Part shown: positions 51,501-64,000 of the stretch, piece by piece | Layout: each line of letters opens with the position of its first letter | Position numbering within the stretch: position 1 is the stretch's first letter | Assembly: GCA_947179485.1 (NCBI GenBank) | Contig: OX359247.1 | Span: 11,756,588-11,820,587 of the forward strand | Length of the DNA stretch: 64,000 bases | Reading direction: 5' to 3' | From: Allacma fusca | Lineage: Eukaryota; Arthropoda; Collembola; Symphypleona; Sminthuridae | Program-made: the position numbers and the translations under genes | The notes under the pieces: generated by a model | Databases searched by the model: none | Seen by the model: the letters and a program-made list of their open reading frames with translations, nothing else | Told to the model about the DNA's origin: nothing

Positions 51501-53795
51501 AAGTTATAATTTCAGTCTGTACACTCAAGAGCTCCTAATCCGAAATCTTTAATAAATAGAATTTTATTTTACTTTATTAAAATTCTCGTAATTTTGGAAC
51601 TTTCATTCCCTCATACGTTCATCAAGTATTGGCACTCCAACTAACTGCGATTTTGGTATACGTAGGCACATAAATATAATTATATCATATTTTCTATGTA
51701 CAGATTTGTGTCATTTTCCCCGGTTACAATGCAATGAATAAAATGACTTAATTTACCAAAAAAAACCTGTTATTGAAGCACATGTCTTTTATTTCCCTGA
51801 GAAAGATACACTGAGTCTTCTAAGATGTTTCCGGTTTGCATGTTCCAAATGTATCCCGCAACCTAGTCTAGTGTTTCATCTCTGATGTATCCAGATTGCT
51901 CAATTTGGGAATCTTTTAGAAAGCAGATTTTGCAACCCGATATAGATATGTCGGAAGCTTCACCTTATTTTTTGCTAATTTTATTTTGGAAATCAAAAAT
52001 TGAAGTGAATGTTAACTGTTGACCTGAAAACAAAAAGAATTTGCTTGACCTCTATGTTGGTTATGTTTTTATGGTTGAACCCAATTAATGAACTAGGCCA
52101 ATATTTTTGAAAAAAAATTACAGGAAAATGCCGCCAGAATGGATGGACTCGAAACTTTTAGATCCATTTGTGATATGGCTATGGGTGAGAAAAATTACTT
52201 TTATACCCTTTTACAAGGTGGCTGTACACAATACACATACATGTAAATATATGGTTTTACTGTTAAAGTGAATTAAGTTGACTATACGTATTTATATACT
52301 AGGAGAAATGGTGAAACAACATAAGTGCTTACATGATCAGATTCGTTTGGATTGTTAGTTTGTGTTGTAATATTGTAAAATACAGAGTTGGGGTAAGTAC
52401 GGAATTTCATGGTTTCATACTTAGATACGGAAATCAGGAAAGGGAGAAAAGACTTTCTATACAAAAATACAGACTGACTCAAAACTTTTGTTTAATCCCC
52501 TGTAGCAGACATAACGAATGGACTCACAAAATATTGAATTTATTCCCAATTGGTGTCGTGTTTCCAAGAACAAAATTGGACTGGCAAAAGCAAAAAATGT
52601 GGTGTGTATCTAATTGACTATAAGAAATTATGCGGATTGCAAGGTTTTAATCTTGTGCTACTTTTGAAGTTCATGCAGCCGAAAAGAACTTGGGTTAGTG
52701 ATTTAATTTGGGAAGGAATCCCCATGAAATTTGCGACAAGCCCAGTATTTTAAAATACTTTTACAATGGTCACTGTGACCCGGGGTCAGATCTTCCATAA
52801 ACATGGTCTCTTCAGAAGTACAACCTTCTTCTGAATATTCTTCACTTTTGGTCAGGACAAAGTTGAATTTCTCCCAACCTTACTCCCTAAAGTTTATGTT
52901 TATAATTCTTAACGTAGTGATTATCATATAGTTTTACTAGAAATCCCATAAAAATTCCTTAAATCGAGCTCCAAAATTGATTTTGTACAAATATTTGAGC
53001 GGGATTTAAAATTTCAAAACGTAAAACCCTTAAATAATCCCGACTTTCCTTTAAGTTTTTGACCCCTGAGAGATCAAATATTGTCCCAGGTAAATAAAGC
53101 AAATGTTAGAAAATCAGTGGCAGAAATTAGGTGTGAAGATTTTGAAGGTCTATGAATGACACGCAAGTCAATTTTTTCCATAACTCTACCTACTAAACGT
53201 GGCTTTAATTATATAACATTTAAACCACAAGATAACATCTTTACGACCCAGGAAAGTAACGACTATCTATTTCCGTAGCCTGCTGACCTCTCCAATCATG
53301 ATGTCATGATGACGATGAAGTATGAAATACTGGCAAACTCATCCTTTATATTTATCTTTGTTTCTATACTCTCTATGCAGTTCTGTGCAGTAACCGTTGT
53401 CGTGCAATTTTTACGAAAACCAAAATAATGTCCTACATTGTCGGGAAAAAAATTGTGTATTGTATTGGTAAACGCTGTCTACAAACAACAAATTATAGTT
53501 TATTCAAATGGTAGAGAAATAATATTTCTCTTGCTCTTGATTTTATGCGGTCCCTGGTGTTGAACAAGGTCTAGAAAAATAATTTTTTGAGAACCTTCAA
53601 ATCCGATTTTGAAGGCAGCAAAAATTTCAATAATAATTCTAGCAGTGCAAGTATCTATATTATAATACAGCCTTAGGGATGCAACACAGAACTTAGCAAT
53701 CATTTAATGAAGAAGCTGAAATGATATTAAAGTTATTGTAACCACATTACAGACTTCGCTATACAAGTAAGCTCAAAATTATGGTATAATCTCAA
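48531..53795. other. Intergenic stretch between UBR7 and INO80C
   Basis: About 5.3 kb without a recognised gene. From about 49.4 kb to 53.7 kb it is T-rich on the plus strand. It contains an exon-like island at 52,124-52,184 and a perfect GGTCAnnnTGACC palindrome at 52,768-52,780, both treated as findings. Other frames (49,168-49,410, 50,245-50,457, 52,333-52,617, 52,550-52,753) show no domain. Confidence 0.5.
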
Positions 53796-53801
53796 TTTAT
53801 T
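53796..53801 (-). terminator. Candidate polyA signal of INO80C
   Basis: AATAAA on the minus strand, 150 nt past the INO80C stop codon. Confidence 0.5.
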
Positions 53802-53950
53802 TAAATTCATTCTTACGAAGACTACATCGTAAATCAAACTAGTAAAAATATAAAATTATACTATATTGTTCAGTCAATTTTTGATATCAGCACAAGATAA
53901 CACTCAGTGCATTACGTAAGGAAAATGTTTCAAAACAATGAGCCCCGAAT

Positions 53951-54990
53951 TTAACTAAGCGAATTATTTGATTTTCGTAAAGCTAAATATCCTGCCACAA
54001 TATCACTGGGAAGTGTCTTTACAATCTGATACTCGTCAGACAATGCGTACAAAATATTAGTGTGAGGGTCTCTGTACTTCGCAGGGAGTCCTGATATGTC
54101 AGAGTATTTTTTGGCGGGTTTTAAAGATGGTGGGGCGTCTATAGAGGAATCTAAAATAAAAACAATTTAAAAAAATACTTCATCCATCAAGTCCCTCTTT
54201 TTGACAAGTGCACATTTAACAGAATTTACTGTACTCACAATGAACGCTGTCCTTATCCCATGGCATGGATCTTTCCAAAGTAATAATTTGCTTCAGCGAT
54301 CTCCATGCACGCTTCTTATCTTGAGTTAACTTAGTTCGCTAGGGAGGAAACAAATAATTACCAGTTACTACACTCTCATTAAGACTGTCTCTTTTAAAAT
54401 ACTTTGGAAATTTTTTCCCACAACACTCACCAAGTATCCTCAATTTGACCTATTTATACAAATTAATACATAACTACTACTTCACTATAAGGAAGGCTAT
54501 TCGGAATAATACAAGGACACATGAGGACATTAATGTCACCTTGCACCAATCGGCGAAGATACTAATACTACATACAAGGACAACATCCTAACTAACACTC
54601 ACCCAATTTCTCAAAATCTCATAATTTATCTTACAATAATTCCTCACATTTATTCTCCATAATCTAAACTCAACCCAAAAATACTTTAAAATTATTAAAC
54701 TCCCCAAAATCTCACTATCTTCACCCTTTTAAATCATTACTTTTCAGGTCAACGTCTCTGAATCCACTCTTTCCAAATTCCCTCCTATTCTCACTAATTA
54801 TTGCTCCCAATGATTTTGGCAAGCACGTTACTCAACAAAAAAGTGTCAACCCTGTAGTCATCCTCCACAAATATGACATATTCACCTGGTAATTAGGATC
54901 CTTGAATGCAACTTTCCTTTGATTTTCTCCAACACTAGTTTCAACCCTGTCCATGAAGGCAGGACCACCTACTTGCTTCGCCACGTTCAT
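53951..54990 (-). CDS. INO80C: INO80 complex subunit C (Ies6-like, YL1-C domain)
   Basis: Three minus-strand exons, 54,990-54,886, 54,338-54,239 and 54,150-53,951, giving 134 residues; phases agree. INO80C/Ies6 is a small core subunit that pairs with Arp5 in the INO80 chromatin remodeller. Family landmarks: KVAFKDPNYQ at the end of exon 1, RAWRSLKQIITLERSMPW in exon 2, then YSSIDAPPSLKPAKKYSDI across junction 2. The YL1-C domain GLPAKYRDPHTNILYALSDE and the terminal LPSDIVAGYLALRKS follow. It is shorter than human INO80C (192 residues) because the variable N-terminus is missing. The chosen ATG follows an in-frame TGA upstream, so the start cannot be much earlier in this exon. A TTGCAG acceptor at 55,079-55,078 shows the exon starts at 55,077 with untranslated sequence. 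All exons are too short to stand out as open frames. Confidence 0.93.
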
Positions 54991-55077
54991 ACCCAATTCG
55001 TCAATATTCTCAACTTTACCCAGCGCCAGCTTTCATTCAGGGCCGATCTCCAAACTAATTTTCAAACACGAAGTTCC
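54991..55077 (-). other. INO80C: 5' untranslated part of the first INO80C coding exon
   Basis: Runs from the pyrimidine-rich GCTTGCAG acceptor (AG at 55,079-55,078) to the chosen ATG. The reading frame of INO80C has a TGA in this stretch. A further upstream non-coding exon is implied; A/C-rich plus-strand composition to about 55.6 kb fits a minus-strand intron. Confidence 0.55.
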
Positions 55078-56708
55078 CTGCAAGCAAAACCAATTTCATC
55101 AAAATATGTCACTGTATTTACTAAATTGTCAAAATACAAACTTACATCATGTCAAAGCAAAAACGATCAATCTACACAACAAACATTAACTTGATATCCA
55201 TACATCAATAGCTCATCATTAGCAGAAACGCAAACGCATATAAGATTACCCTTCCTGAAATACGCCTCTTACTCCCTGTCGTTTCGTCAGCAATTTTTCC
55301 TTCCCGTAAATTATGTATCAATGGAAAATTTTCTGTTTACACAGTCCCTGATTTGAAACTCGAGTCTATTTGCCTACATACAATTATACAAAAATACAAA
55401 AATAAAAACAAAAACACAGCATGCAAATCACGATATAACATGTAAATATAAGTACTTACTTACCAGGACTTATTATAGGTATTCAAGAAGCATCAAAAGC
55501 ATTGCTCAGCATAGAAAGCAATAAGCAATAGGTAAAATAGAAATAGGACCAAACAAAAATAATGAAATAACAAAATTTACCGCTTTTACTTCTTTCAATG
55601 AGCTTCATTGGTAAAATGTGTGAAGATAGGAGTGGACGTTTCTAGACAGGCCCCCCCTGCTCCTAAAAAAATAAACGCACTTGAGAGAGCATATAAAGGA
55701 CACAACATGTACCTCACAAGCCCAGCTATACAATTACACATAAGGAGTAAGGTTCTAAAACCTCAACTGAACAGCCTTGATTCGTATGAAAAGCATTTGT
55801 TGGAATATCCCTATACACACAATAAGAGAGCCCTGTGTAGTGTAGTTGGGCTCTGGCTTTGAAACACATGGCGAATGAATAGTTGCTCAATTGAATTCCA
55901 CTGATGACGAGATCGTTGGAAACACAGGAGTTGAGAACCTTTCCATTAGACGAAAGGATGGCAAGGGAGAAGCATTAAATTTTAGTTATCTTCCTGTCTC
56001 GTGTGTGTATTTCCCAAGTAATCCTTGTGTTGTGTTAACTATATACAATTCCGTTCACACGTCATACTTGATTTTTAAGTTTCATGGAATTATAACATGA
56101 GAGGAGGAATTTCATTGTTCGGAAATATTAATCTTCTATATATATATAATAATAATTACTACTGAAATTATTATTTTTTTTTGTCGTGTCCAGATCAAGT
56201 AGTTATTGAAAGTAGTTTAGTACTTACTGTAGCTATTGAAAATTTTAGTTCCACTTTGTGATTTATTTCCTTTCGCGTACTTACTTATATATTATCTTCT
56301 TATATTGTTTCTGTCGTGATTTATTAATCTTCATCATTGTCGTGTGATCATATTTGTATTGTCTTCACGGGTGTCTTGTATAGCTTTGCCTTGTATACTT
56401 TACGTATTTCTTCAAATCGTAAATTGGACAATTAAAAGTGACGGGATATTCAGCGTATACTCAACAAGTGTATATGAGAAGAAAAATATAGGAGGAAGAT
56501 TTTTGGAGATAGAAATAAATAGAGACCCTGTTGATTTTGACTACACTGATTATCTCTATGAGGCACCCATATAGAGCTAATTTGAATCTTCCAAGGCCAT
56601 GCTAAAGAGCGTAAAACTTAATGTGTTGAGGGTTAATGTGGAGCTAGTTGGGTTGCGTGTGTGAATCTGCATCATCAAGCCTGAGAGGAGTCTTCGTCAT
56701 CGTCAACA
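55078..56708. promoter_or_regulatory. Divergent promoter region of INO80C (-) and kinesin-3 (+)
   Basis: About 1.7 kb separates the two start codons. The plus strand is A/C-rich up to about 55.6 kb and then becomes mixed to T/G-rich, which suggests the transcription divide is near 55.6 kb. A TATAAA at about 55,693 (plus) is one possible core promoter element. Frames at 55,608-55,862, 55,891-56,100 and 56,344-56,574 have no recognised domain; the first and third start at non-ATG codons. Confidence 0.45.
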
Positions 56709-56755
56709 ATGGCATCTGTTAAAGTTGCGATTCGTGTCCGCCCTTTCAATTCGAG
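56709..56755 (+). CDS. unc-104: Kinesin-3 family motor (unc-104/KIF1 type), first coding exon
   Basis: ATG at 56,709 in a good context (CAACAATGG) opens 15 codons plus two bases, reading MASVKVAIRVRPFNS, followed by a GTATTT donor at 56,756. The ASVKVAxRVRPFNSR start of the motor domain is diagnostic of the unc-104/KIF1A/KIF1B kinesin-3 branch. These plus-end motors carry synaptic-vesicle precursors along axons. The split AG would complete the arginine of the family motif FNSR. The P-loop exon and all others lie beyond the window: I found none in the remaining 7.2 kb. KIF1A and KIF1B cannot be separated from this fragment, and arthropods usually have one unc-104 gene. Confidence 0.9.
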
Positions 56756-59700
56756 GTATTTAATTTAATACAATTCCATTATTAAACGTCATTACTTATT
56801 TTTCCGCCTTGGCATAATAATTATTAAAGGATTTACAATACTTTTGTAGTATTTCGCAAAACAGAATCAATAGTATATTTGGTGTGAATGACTATGACTG
56901 TGAAACGTGATGAAAGAGGGACGTCAAGCATGTCCTGATAATTTTGAAATTTATTTCGATAGTGGATTTCTGTGTGATCTGTGTCATCTTGAAATTTGTT
57001 ATAATGTTATTAAAAATTAGATGTATCTCCCGTAGATTCATGTTTTTTTCATGGGCTCGACCGACACTTCGATGTGCCTTGAACTATGGGATGTTTCGGG
57101 GTAGGGATTAGCCAAATTATAATTGTCTGCATAATTTTATTGTCCGTAAAAACTCATTTGTGTGCAAATGAGTTGGGGAGACTCGTGGATTGTGAATGGG
57201 TTGGTAGGTTTCTATAAATGATTTCCAGGGCAAGATTTAACCAGTTGGACTGCTTTCAAGATCCGCGAATTAAACAGGGACTAGGACAAGATTCTATGTA
57301 TGGAGGACGGGGTGGGCAAACTTTATAATGTTATAAGAATTTAATACAATCAGTTTCACTTTGTTGAGTCTGTGTCTCCTAATTCGTCAGCCTTTGTGTA
57401 ATACCGAAGCCTTGAATTATTAGTAATATTTAGCATGTTTAATTTCCAATTATATATTTACAATTATTTTTTTTCGTCACTGGATTGATTGCTACTTGAT
57501 TCTCACAATCAGCTTTGTAGGGTTGTTGTCCCCTCATTGGCTACGGTATGGATACAGTATTCAGTAGCAATCACCTAATTGTATCAGTACAAGTACAGCT
57601 CCTGAATTTTTGTGTGAAGTTTCTTGTACTTAAATGGGTACCTTTTATTTTGAAATTGGATATGGTTTGTCTCACCACTTCATCAGATGCATGAACGAAT
57701 CGTCACTACATATTAGTGGATTGCATTGTCCAATGATTTGCACTATCTTCTAGTACATGAATAAATGCATGCTTGTTGGTGCACAAGATAAAAAGATTAA
57801 CACCAGAGACCAGACTTCAGGTATTTTAAACTTCTGGGTTGTATGATGAGTGCATATTACTACATTTCACACAGTATCTAAACACTTTTTGCTTACATAT
57901 TCTGTATGTTTGTGTATACTTATTTGAGCTCACCCTTAATAGTTAATGATTAGAAACTAAAGTACAGTCGGCTGCAGTGGGATTGCTTGAAACTCCATGT
58001 TGTTTTTAATAGAGGAGTTTATTTCCTGATTTACTGCAATGTTTTGTTGAAGGATAAACCTTTGTTATTATTAGATGTAGACACTGCACTGTTATGAGTT
58101 TGGAATATGGGGAGGGAAATGGGAAAAAATAACAACCTCAGTGGTTGGATCACCCTTTTAAATAGATTCGACAGGTGTTAAAGACTCGAATACAAATCGT
58201 GGGGCTTATCAAGGTTAATTTTTAATTGTCCGCTCTGTCGTTACTCCCTTTCTTATTACACTTGGAATGGTAATCTACTGTCACAAACCGTGAACTACTC
58301 CATATTTACTTCTTTACTTTAATTATGAGGATTAAATCATGTTCTTTCTTTGAAAAACATGTCTCTTTTATGTTCCCTTAATCAAAAAAAAACTAAGTCC
58401 TTTTCAGTGAGACAATCAGTGAGTCACGGTGTGTGTAAAAAGAATCATGATCAGCGAGAATGAGAACATGGCAAGCAATAACGCAAGGGAATGAAGTATG
58501 GGCTGTAGAAAGTTTCTCATATGCCCAGTTTCTAAGTTTGTTTGTACAATTTTGTAGTTTCGTTTTTATAATAAAGCTTAGTCTTTTGAACTCCGAACTT
58601 ACCAGAGATTTTACCTAGAGCTATGAAAAATTCGAACGTAGAAATATGTAATTATACATATACTTAAACATCTCAAGCAACCGCTCTTGGGCAGTTTTCT
58701 CACCCGAGTCTGCAACTCATTCTGTGGAGGATACTGGACTCACTCGTGTTGTGGGGGTGTTTCAGGAATGACTCAGTAACTGATAGTTAGACGCTTATGT
58801 ATTTATTTATGCATACTTACTCATGATTGAACTGCGTATGTACTTAATAATTTAGCAGGATAGGATGTGTGACTCACTTGTTCCTTATACTTTCTTATCC
58901 TTTTGTTTCCCAATTTTTCGTACTACATATCATAATTATACTAATAATAAATCTCCCCTTGCCCGAGAGCATACAAGCAAGGTAAATGGAATTAAGAGGT
59001 ATTTGTATGCAGATTATGATCTGGAGCGATTAGTACTTTCTTAATGAAAAAGTTGCAGTGATACACAATTACAGTTTTTTTTAAAATTTCAAGGGTAGGT
59101 TTCAACAGAAGTTGTGCAAATGCATTAAGCTGCCAAGTGTTTCATAATGACAGCGTGCACTTTGCCTGTCAATGAAAAATACAGGTACTTGTCCAATAGA
59201 TATTTGTAAACAATCCCAATACATTACAGACCCGAGTGCAGGCAGGATTCCAACAGATTTGATTGTCATACAGGTTTATTGAGCACGTCACGTCTAGTTA
59301 CTATTATAGTTTGAAGAAATTAATCCGACTTATTTTAATTTGTATTTGTAACATTCACATTTCTGCGGATCATAATGGAAGATACAGCCTCTAATATGTG
59401 TTGTTGCACTTTTCAGACTGATTAATTGAGACATTTCATTTTATTTTTATTTTCAACAGCCACGTCCCTGCTTTCACGTGTCGAACTCATCGGCACGTCA
59501 GGACTGAATAAAGTAGTTGAGCTGTGCTGGACTGCTGGTTAAACAAAAGAATTATTATTATTGACCAGACAATTTTCCTTCTCATCCTCAGCACGTGCAT
59601 TTCAAAAGATTAGTAATGACACTCACTCAGGATCATCATCTTAAGTCCTATAGTAGCTACTACTTCAAAAAAAAAACAAGATATTTAGCTGTCAGAAAGG

Positions 59701-62700
59701 AATTGATTATGGTCGGTCACAACCTGTTTCTTCAATCCACGTACAGGACCTCAAGTGCAAAATACGTTAATGGTGACCCTTACTTCCATTTTTCCGAGTT
59801 TTTAATGCAACTCAGACTGATCTATTAGCTTGAAAGGAACAATAGAGCAGCATCATAAAATTGTGAATGTTAATATCATCAGATGTATCTACAGAAATGC
59901 ATTCGTTTATGTTGTCACTGTGTGTATCCATGAATTGCGGAATAAAAGTGTATGATTATGATTAGAGAGAAATCCTTGTAAGATTTGCAAAAATAGTTAC
60001 GGAGGTCAAAGATAGTTTCAATTTCCTAAGTTGTGTGCCAGAAGGTTCATTTTGCGGTTTCGCATAGACACGTTTTGTAAACTGTAAAGGACAGGTACTC
60101 GAGGGGAAATAGAAATTAATTTTGTTTAATTATGAGAACTGAAAGGCAGAGCAGCTCGTGGACGAGCGCTTGGGAGAATTATTTGCATAAAAAGAGTCGT
60201 TGTTGACGTCTGAGGTGACTAGGGACATTCTAGACTTGAATTCCAGCCACACTTCTAGCTCAGATGTTATGAGCTGTGAACACATGTGTAATGTCTACTT
60301 TTGTGGAGAAATATGCGAGCATAAAATTTACAATCGAGAGAAAGTAGTTAAGTAGCTATCTCTTAAACGATGTTTAGTAAGTTTATCATCCTGTGTATTA
60401 TGCAGACGGTGTAGATTTCGGTAGTTTTTTGAGGACAGTAGCCTACTGACATATTGATTTGATGTGAATGGATTCAGGTATAATGTAAAGTGATGGGGAT
60501 TGCGTCTACCCTGCTGACAATGTAATAAGCTTTTGATGTAATTACAGTCATATTTCGTAGTTTAGTGTTCATCATTCATTTGTACATGAATCATCAGTTT
60601 TATTTTCCCGATCGTATATATCTTCTTATTTGTTTTACTTGACGTGCCAATAATGTCTGGGGTTTCAATGGGAGACGGAGGCAGAGGCAGAGTCAACCTG
60701 TTGTGCACTTTACCTTTTGTACAGAGTGAATTGTTTTGTTAACAAGTTGAAACAGATTTATATTTATGATTTTCGTATTTTATTTTAACACTGACTCGGA
60801 GTGTACATATTTATTCCAGTTTCCTTATAAAAAGTAGCTCATCTGTTCCCATCATGAGCGTCATCATCTAAAAAACTTAAATATTTAACTTAGCCGTTAT
60901 TTTAATGGTTGTTAGAGAAGGATATGATGACGATGCGATGATCAGATGGACTATGAGGATCTCAACCTTTTAAAAGTTTTGAAAACTCAAAACTATATGT
61001 TTTGAAAGTTGAACTTTGAAATAATAAAAATCTACTGCAATTAGTGTCGGATTTAGATGGTCAATATATGTCAGTTAATTTCCCCTGGGGTTTGCTCTTA
61101 ATCAGTTCGCTGCCTCTCCCAGATCTCCACATTTATCTGAATTAGGGACTCCTTCCCTCAAAATCAGTCTGTATGGAAGTGTACTGGGAGTGAGTCTTAC
61201 CAGTTGTAGCATCCTGAAGGTCAATATAAGATGTAATGTATGTACATGGGGAAGTTGAGCATGGATGTTGAATGGGAAGACAGTTATTAGTATTATTGCA
61301 GCTTTAGATATCTCGTCATGCTCATTATTTTCAATGTACACTTATTTGATTTTTTGTAGATTTATACTCTCAAGAGTTCATGATCAAAGATTTTAACCTC
61401 AAAACCTTTCAGTGCAGTATTAATAATAATAATAAATGTCTTTACTTATTTCCATGTAAAATGACTCCCAATGAATGAAACTTGGAGGTTGAGGCTGTGC
61501 ATTATAACCTTCCTGCTACAAATATTCTTGAGAGGGTTTTGTTATGGTTATTTTATTGTTAGCGGTGAGTTGAAATTGTAAAAGTAACTAAATTTAACGG
61601 GAGGAAATTTCCTGAGAGTACCCAATACTATACTTACACACATATGTAGAAAAGTGACCATGGCTCAGGGCAGGGTACATAGTAGATACATTAAATACAC
61701 TATATTTGGAACAACCCCTCGCACTATCAGCTTGCCTTTGGAATTTGTAATTATGAAAGATGAAAGCGTGTAAAGTGCATTCTCAACTCACTGAGTGTAG
61801 CATTTGCATAAATCGTATATACGTTTTAACAAAACTGGTTTTGTCCCAGACCAGACAAACGCAACATGAAAGTACATCGGTAACGACTTTGAGGCTATTT
61901 AAAATGCATTTTGGTATAACCCATAGCTACTTGCTGCTAATAATTTCGTCCGTGCCATACGGCCATACATATTTATATGTATCTACATATGTATGTAACT
62001 ACGTACCAACGCAACGGAGTCCTGCCAGGCGTAGTAATAATAATGCCGAGGTTGCTCTTTTATTGAGAGATTTTTACTGGGGTTATTTTTTGGGACAGAA
62101 AATATGAGAGCTGTAGAGTGTCTATCTCCTATAAAGTTAGTAGGGCTTATTTGCGCATTTAATAGGGGTCAGTTGGACAGGCCGACCGAGGCACGCAAAT
62201 ATAACTTAATAAACAAAATGTGGGCAGCCCAAGAGATAATTATTTCCTTAACGACAATAGAAAACCGTTTTAATCTGTGTTAAATATAGTTTATGTGCTG
62301 GCTTGTTTGGACGCTTTTATGATAACACGATTTATGTGCTGTGTTATTCAGAACGGAGAGTAGCCTGTAACTATATACGAAGATTATTATTGGCATGAAA
62401 TACAAACATGCCTGCAGAGACATTTGAGTCAATGTGTTACAATAGAGATGCATGTAAGTACATTTATTTTAATTCACAGGCTTATGTAAAGGCACACTGT
62501 ACTACTACTAAATCGGTCGTAACATTTCTCAGCTTCTTCTGGTTAGGTCTTTAGGGAAATCTGAGCAAAATATCTACAACTGTAGTAATTTTCATTTCTA
62601 AGTAAATAAATAAAAGTTGGGAATTGATTTCGTTCAGTGGAAACTACATACAAATACAAGCTACAGTGACGATGAGTGTAAAAAAAAAAATAAGTAGTCG

Positions 62701-64000
62701 AAACTTCCTTCCTATGTAATAGTATTGGTAGTAAACATTATAAGCATCATGTTAAATAGATAAGCATGCAGAAGAATATGCAATGAAAGTACTTTACTTA
62801 CTACAAACAATTTGTACAAATTGCTCACACTATATAAATGTTATGCTAATACTGCGAATGTAAACCGACGTTCTGCAAGCAAGCTTCAAGGGAAGTCGCT
62901 TCTTTAGAATGGATATCCGGCTTATTATCTACATAAGTATAGGCATGTGAGTATAAATTGTAGCCTATTTTCCTTTTTGTGCATCTACGAAATGTGTGCT
63001 TCTTGGTGTTTCATGTTTTTTTTTCTCTTTTTTTTTTGCAAAATGCTCCGAGGAGAGCAAAAGCACCACGGTGTAGGACATAAAATAATGTGAGATGCTC
63101 TGGTACTAATTTTGATTATCCGTATTATTATTATTATTATTATTACTATTACTATTATCTCATATCTTGTATGTTGTTTGGAATGGTAACTCTACCAGCG
63201 CAATATTCAGGGAATGTTTAATGTAGCAACGGTAAAATTGAGCTGGTCTAGAAAATCCTACATCGCCTTGCATTTTATAGCCTCACATGCACATTAAGCT
63301 ATTAAGCACACACTGAAAAAGTTGGGCTAATGGTGACTGAGAGATCTTTCGTGTTTGCACATAGTACAACATTTGTCACATTTCCTGACAACTCAAATTC
63401 CAAGATATGCCCATCTACGTCTCAGCACATAGAATGTTGTCTTACTTTATTTTTTTTAAAAACTCCACGATGCTACCACTAATACTATGCGTTTAAGGAA
63501 TCTGTCTCTGCCAATTTGAGAGAGACAGGACAGATTTACACTACACTGCCGAGGATCGTACCACCCAGTTAATTTGTTGTAAAAGGCTAAAAACTTGTGT
63601 GTGTGTGTACACAAGTACATACAGGTACTAGTAGTAGGTATATGTACGTATAGTACTAATGGGCAATTCTACCTCTCTTCAATGTCCTGATTCCATGAAG
63701 CAAGGATTTACAGTCTTCAGATTTTTTTCCCTGGCTCTCTTCTCTAAAAGTCTCTTTTTACTGGTATGCTGACTTACAATTTCAGATTGTCCATCGTGTG
63801 TACATTGCGTCCGGAAAGGCTTCTTCCTCCAAAAAGGACTCGAACATATCAATAAATACTCACACGTTTTGTTATTTTTTCTCCGTCAAAATGGCTCACC
63901 TGCAAGTTTGTATGTATGTAATTAGGTAGGCATCTGAGTCCGAATCAATTGTGCAGGATGTGGTGGAGCCATTAATGCAAAGTAATTTGATTCTGATACC
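56756..64000 (+). other. First coding intron of the kinesin-3 gene (runs off the window)
   Basis: More than 7.2 kb after the GTATTT donor with no motor-domain exon recognised. The plus strand is mostly T/G-rich, as expected for a plus-strand intron here. It contains an ATT microsatellite at 63,124-63,157. Frames such as 59,595-59,828, 61,102-61,341 and 61,760-62,107 have no known domain. Confidence 0.7.
63124..63157. repeat. (ATT)n microsatellite with ACT variants
   Basis: About 34 bases of ATT repeat with two C substitutions near its right end. Confidence 0.95.

Noticed and set aside
55608..56574. Three plus-strand frames upstream of the kinesin start
   Set aside because: Two start at non-ATG codons, none has a recognisable domain; probably untranslated leader or promoter sequence.

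Overview
This is an animal nuclear genome window: AT-rich and dominated by introns and intergenic DNA, with short GT-AG exons and no operons. Five conserved metazoan genes were found by reading spliced exons, and one LTR retrotransposon is intact at both ends. The abundant CATA/TGTA-type simple repeats, the compact gene cluster and a gene for motile axonemes (RSPH9) suggest an arthropod with flagellate sperm. A springtail is possible, but that is an inference, not a demonstration.

Layout. 1-~38,045 is inferred to be the 5' end of a HECTD1-type HECT E3 ligase gene on the minus strand. The first coding exon (808 down to 666) opens right after a splice acceptor, so a non-coding first exon must lie upstream. 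The best candidate ends at a strong donor at 37,907, inside a CpG-rich patch, which would make the first intron about 37 kb. That intron holds scattered microsatellites, one perfect hairpin, and a 3,187-bp LTR element (4829-8015) inserted antisense to the gene. 38,046-42,979 has no recognisable coding sequence, and its base composition flips to T/G-rich on the plus strand. RSPH9 (radial spoke head 9, plus, 42,980-45,206, five exons) and UBR7 (UBR-box/PHD E3, minus, 48,308-45,868, nine exons) converge tail to tail. INO80C (YL1-C domain subunit of INO80, minus, 54,990-53,951, three exons) lies upstream of UBR7 on the same strand. It is divergent from a kinesin-3 (unc-104/KIF1 type, plus), whose first 15-codon coding exon is at 56,709-56,755. 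The kinesin first coding intron runs past the right edge.

The most unusual item is the LTR element. Its two 272-bp LTRs look identical and are flanked by a 4-bp ATAT duplication, so the insertion is young. It has a complete Gag with a CCHC zinc knuckle but no protease, reverse transcriptase, RNase H or integrase. At the Gag stop codon the sequence has a slippery heptamer, a 6-nt spacer, a 9-bp stem and a possible pseudoknot. These would direct -1 frameshifting into a second frame of about 250 codons, which is not pol. That frame is a basic protein ending in a second, related zinc knuckle. The long leader has two separate repeat families.

The five host genes look like unrelated housekeeping, ciliary and transport genes (ubiquitin ligase, axoneme, histone ubiquitination, chromatin remodelling, axonal transport). 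No functional operon or pathway cluster is implied. All splice sites were read by eye from frame and homology; untranslated exons and polyA sites are candidates only.
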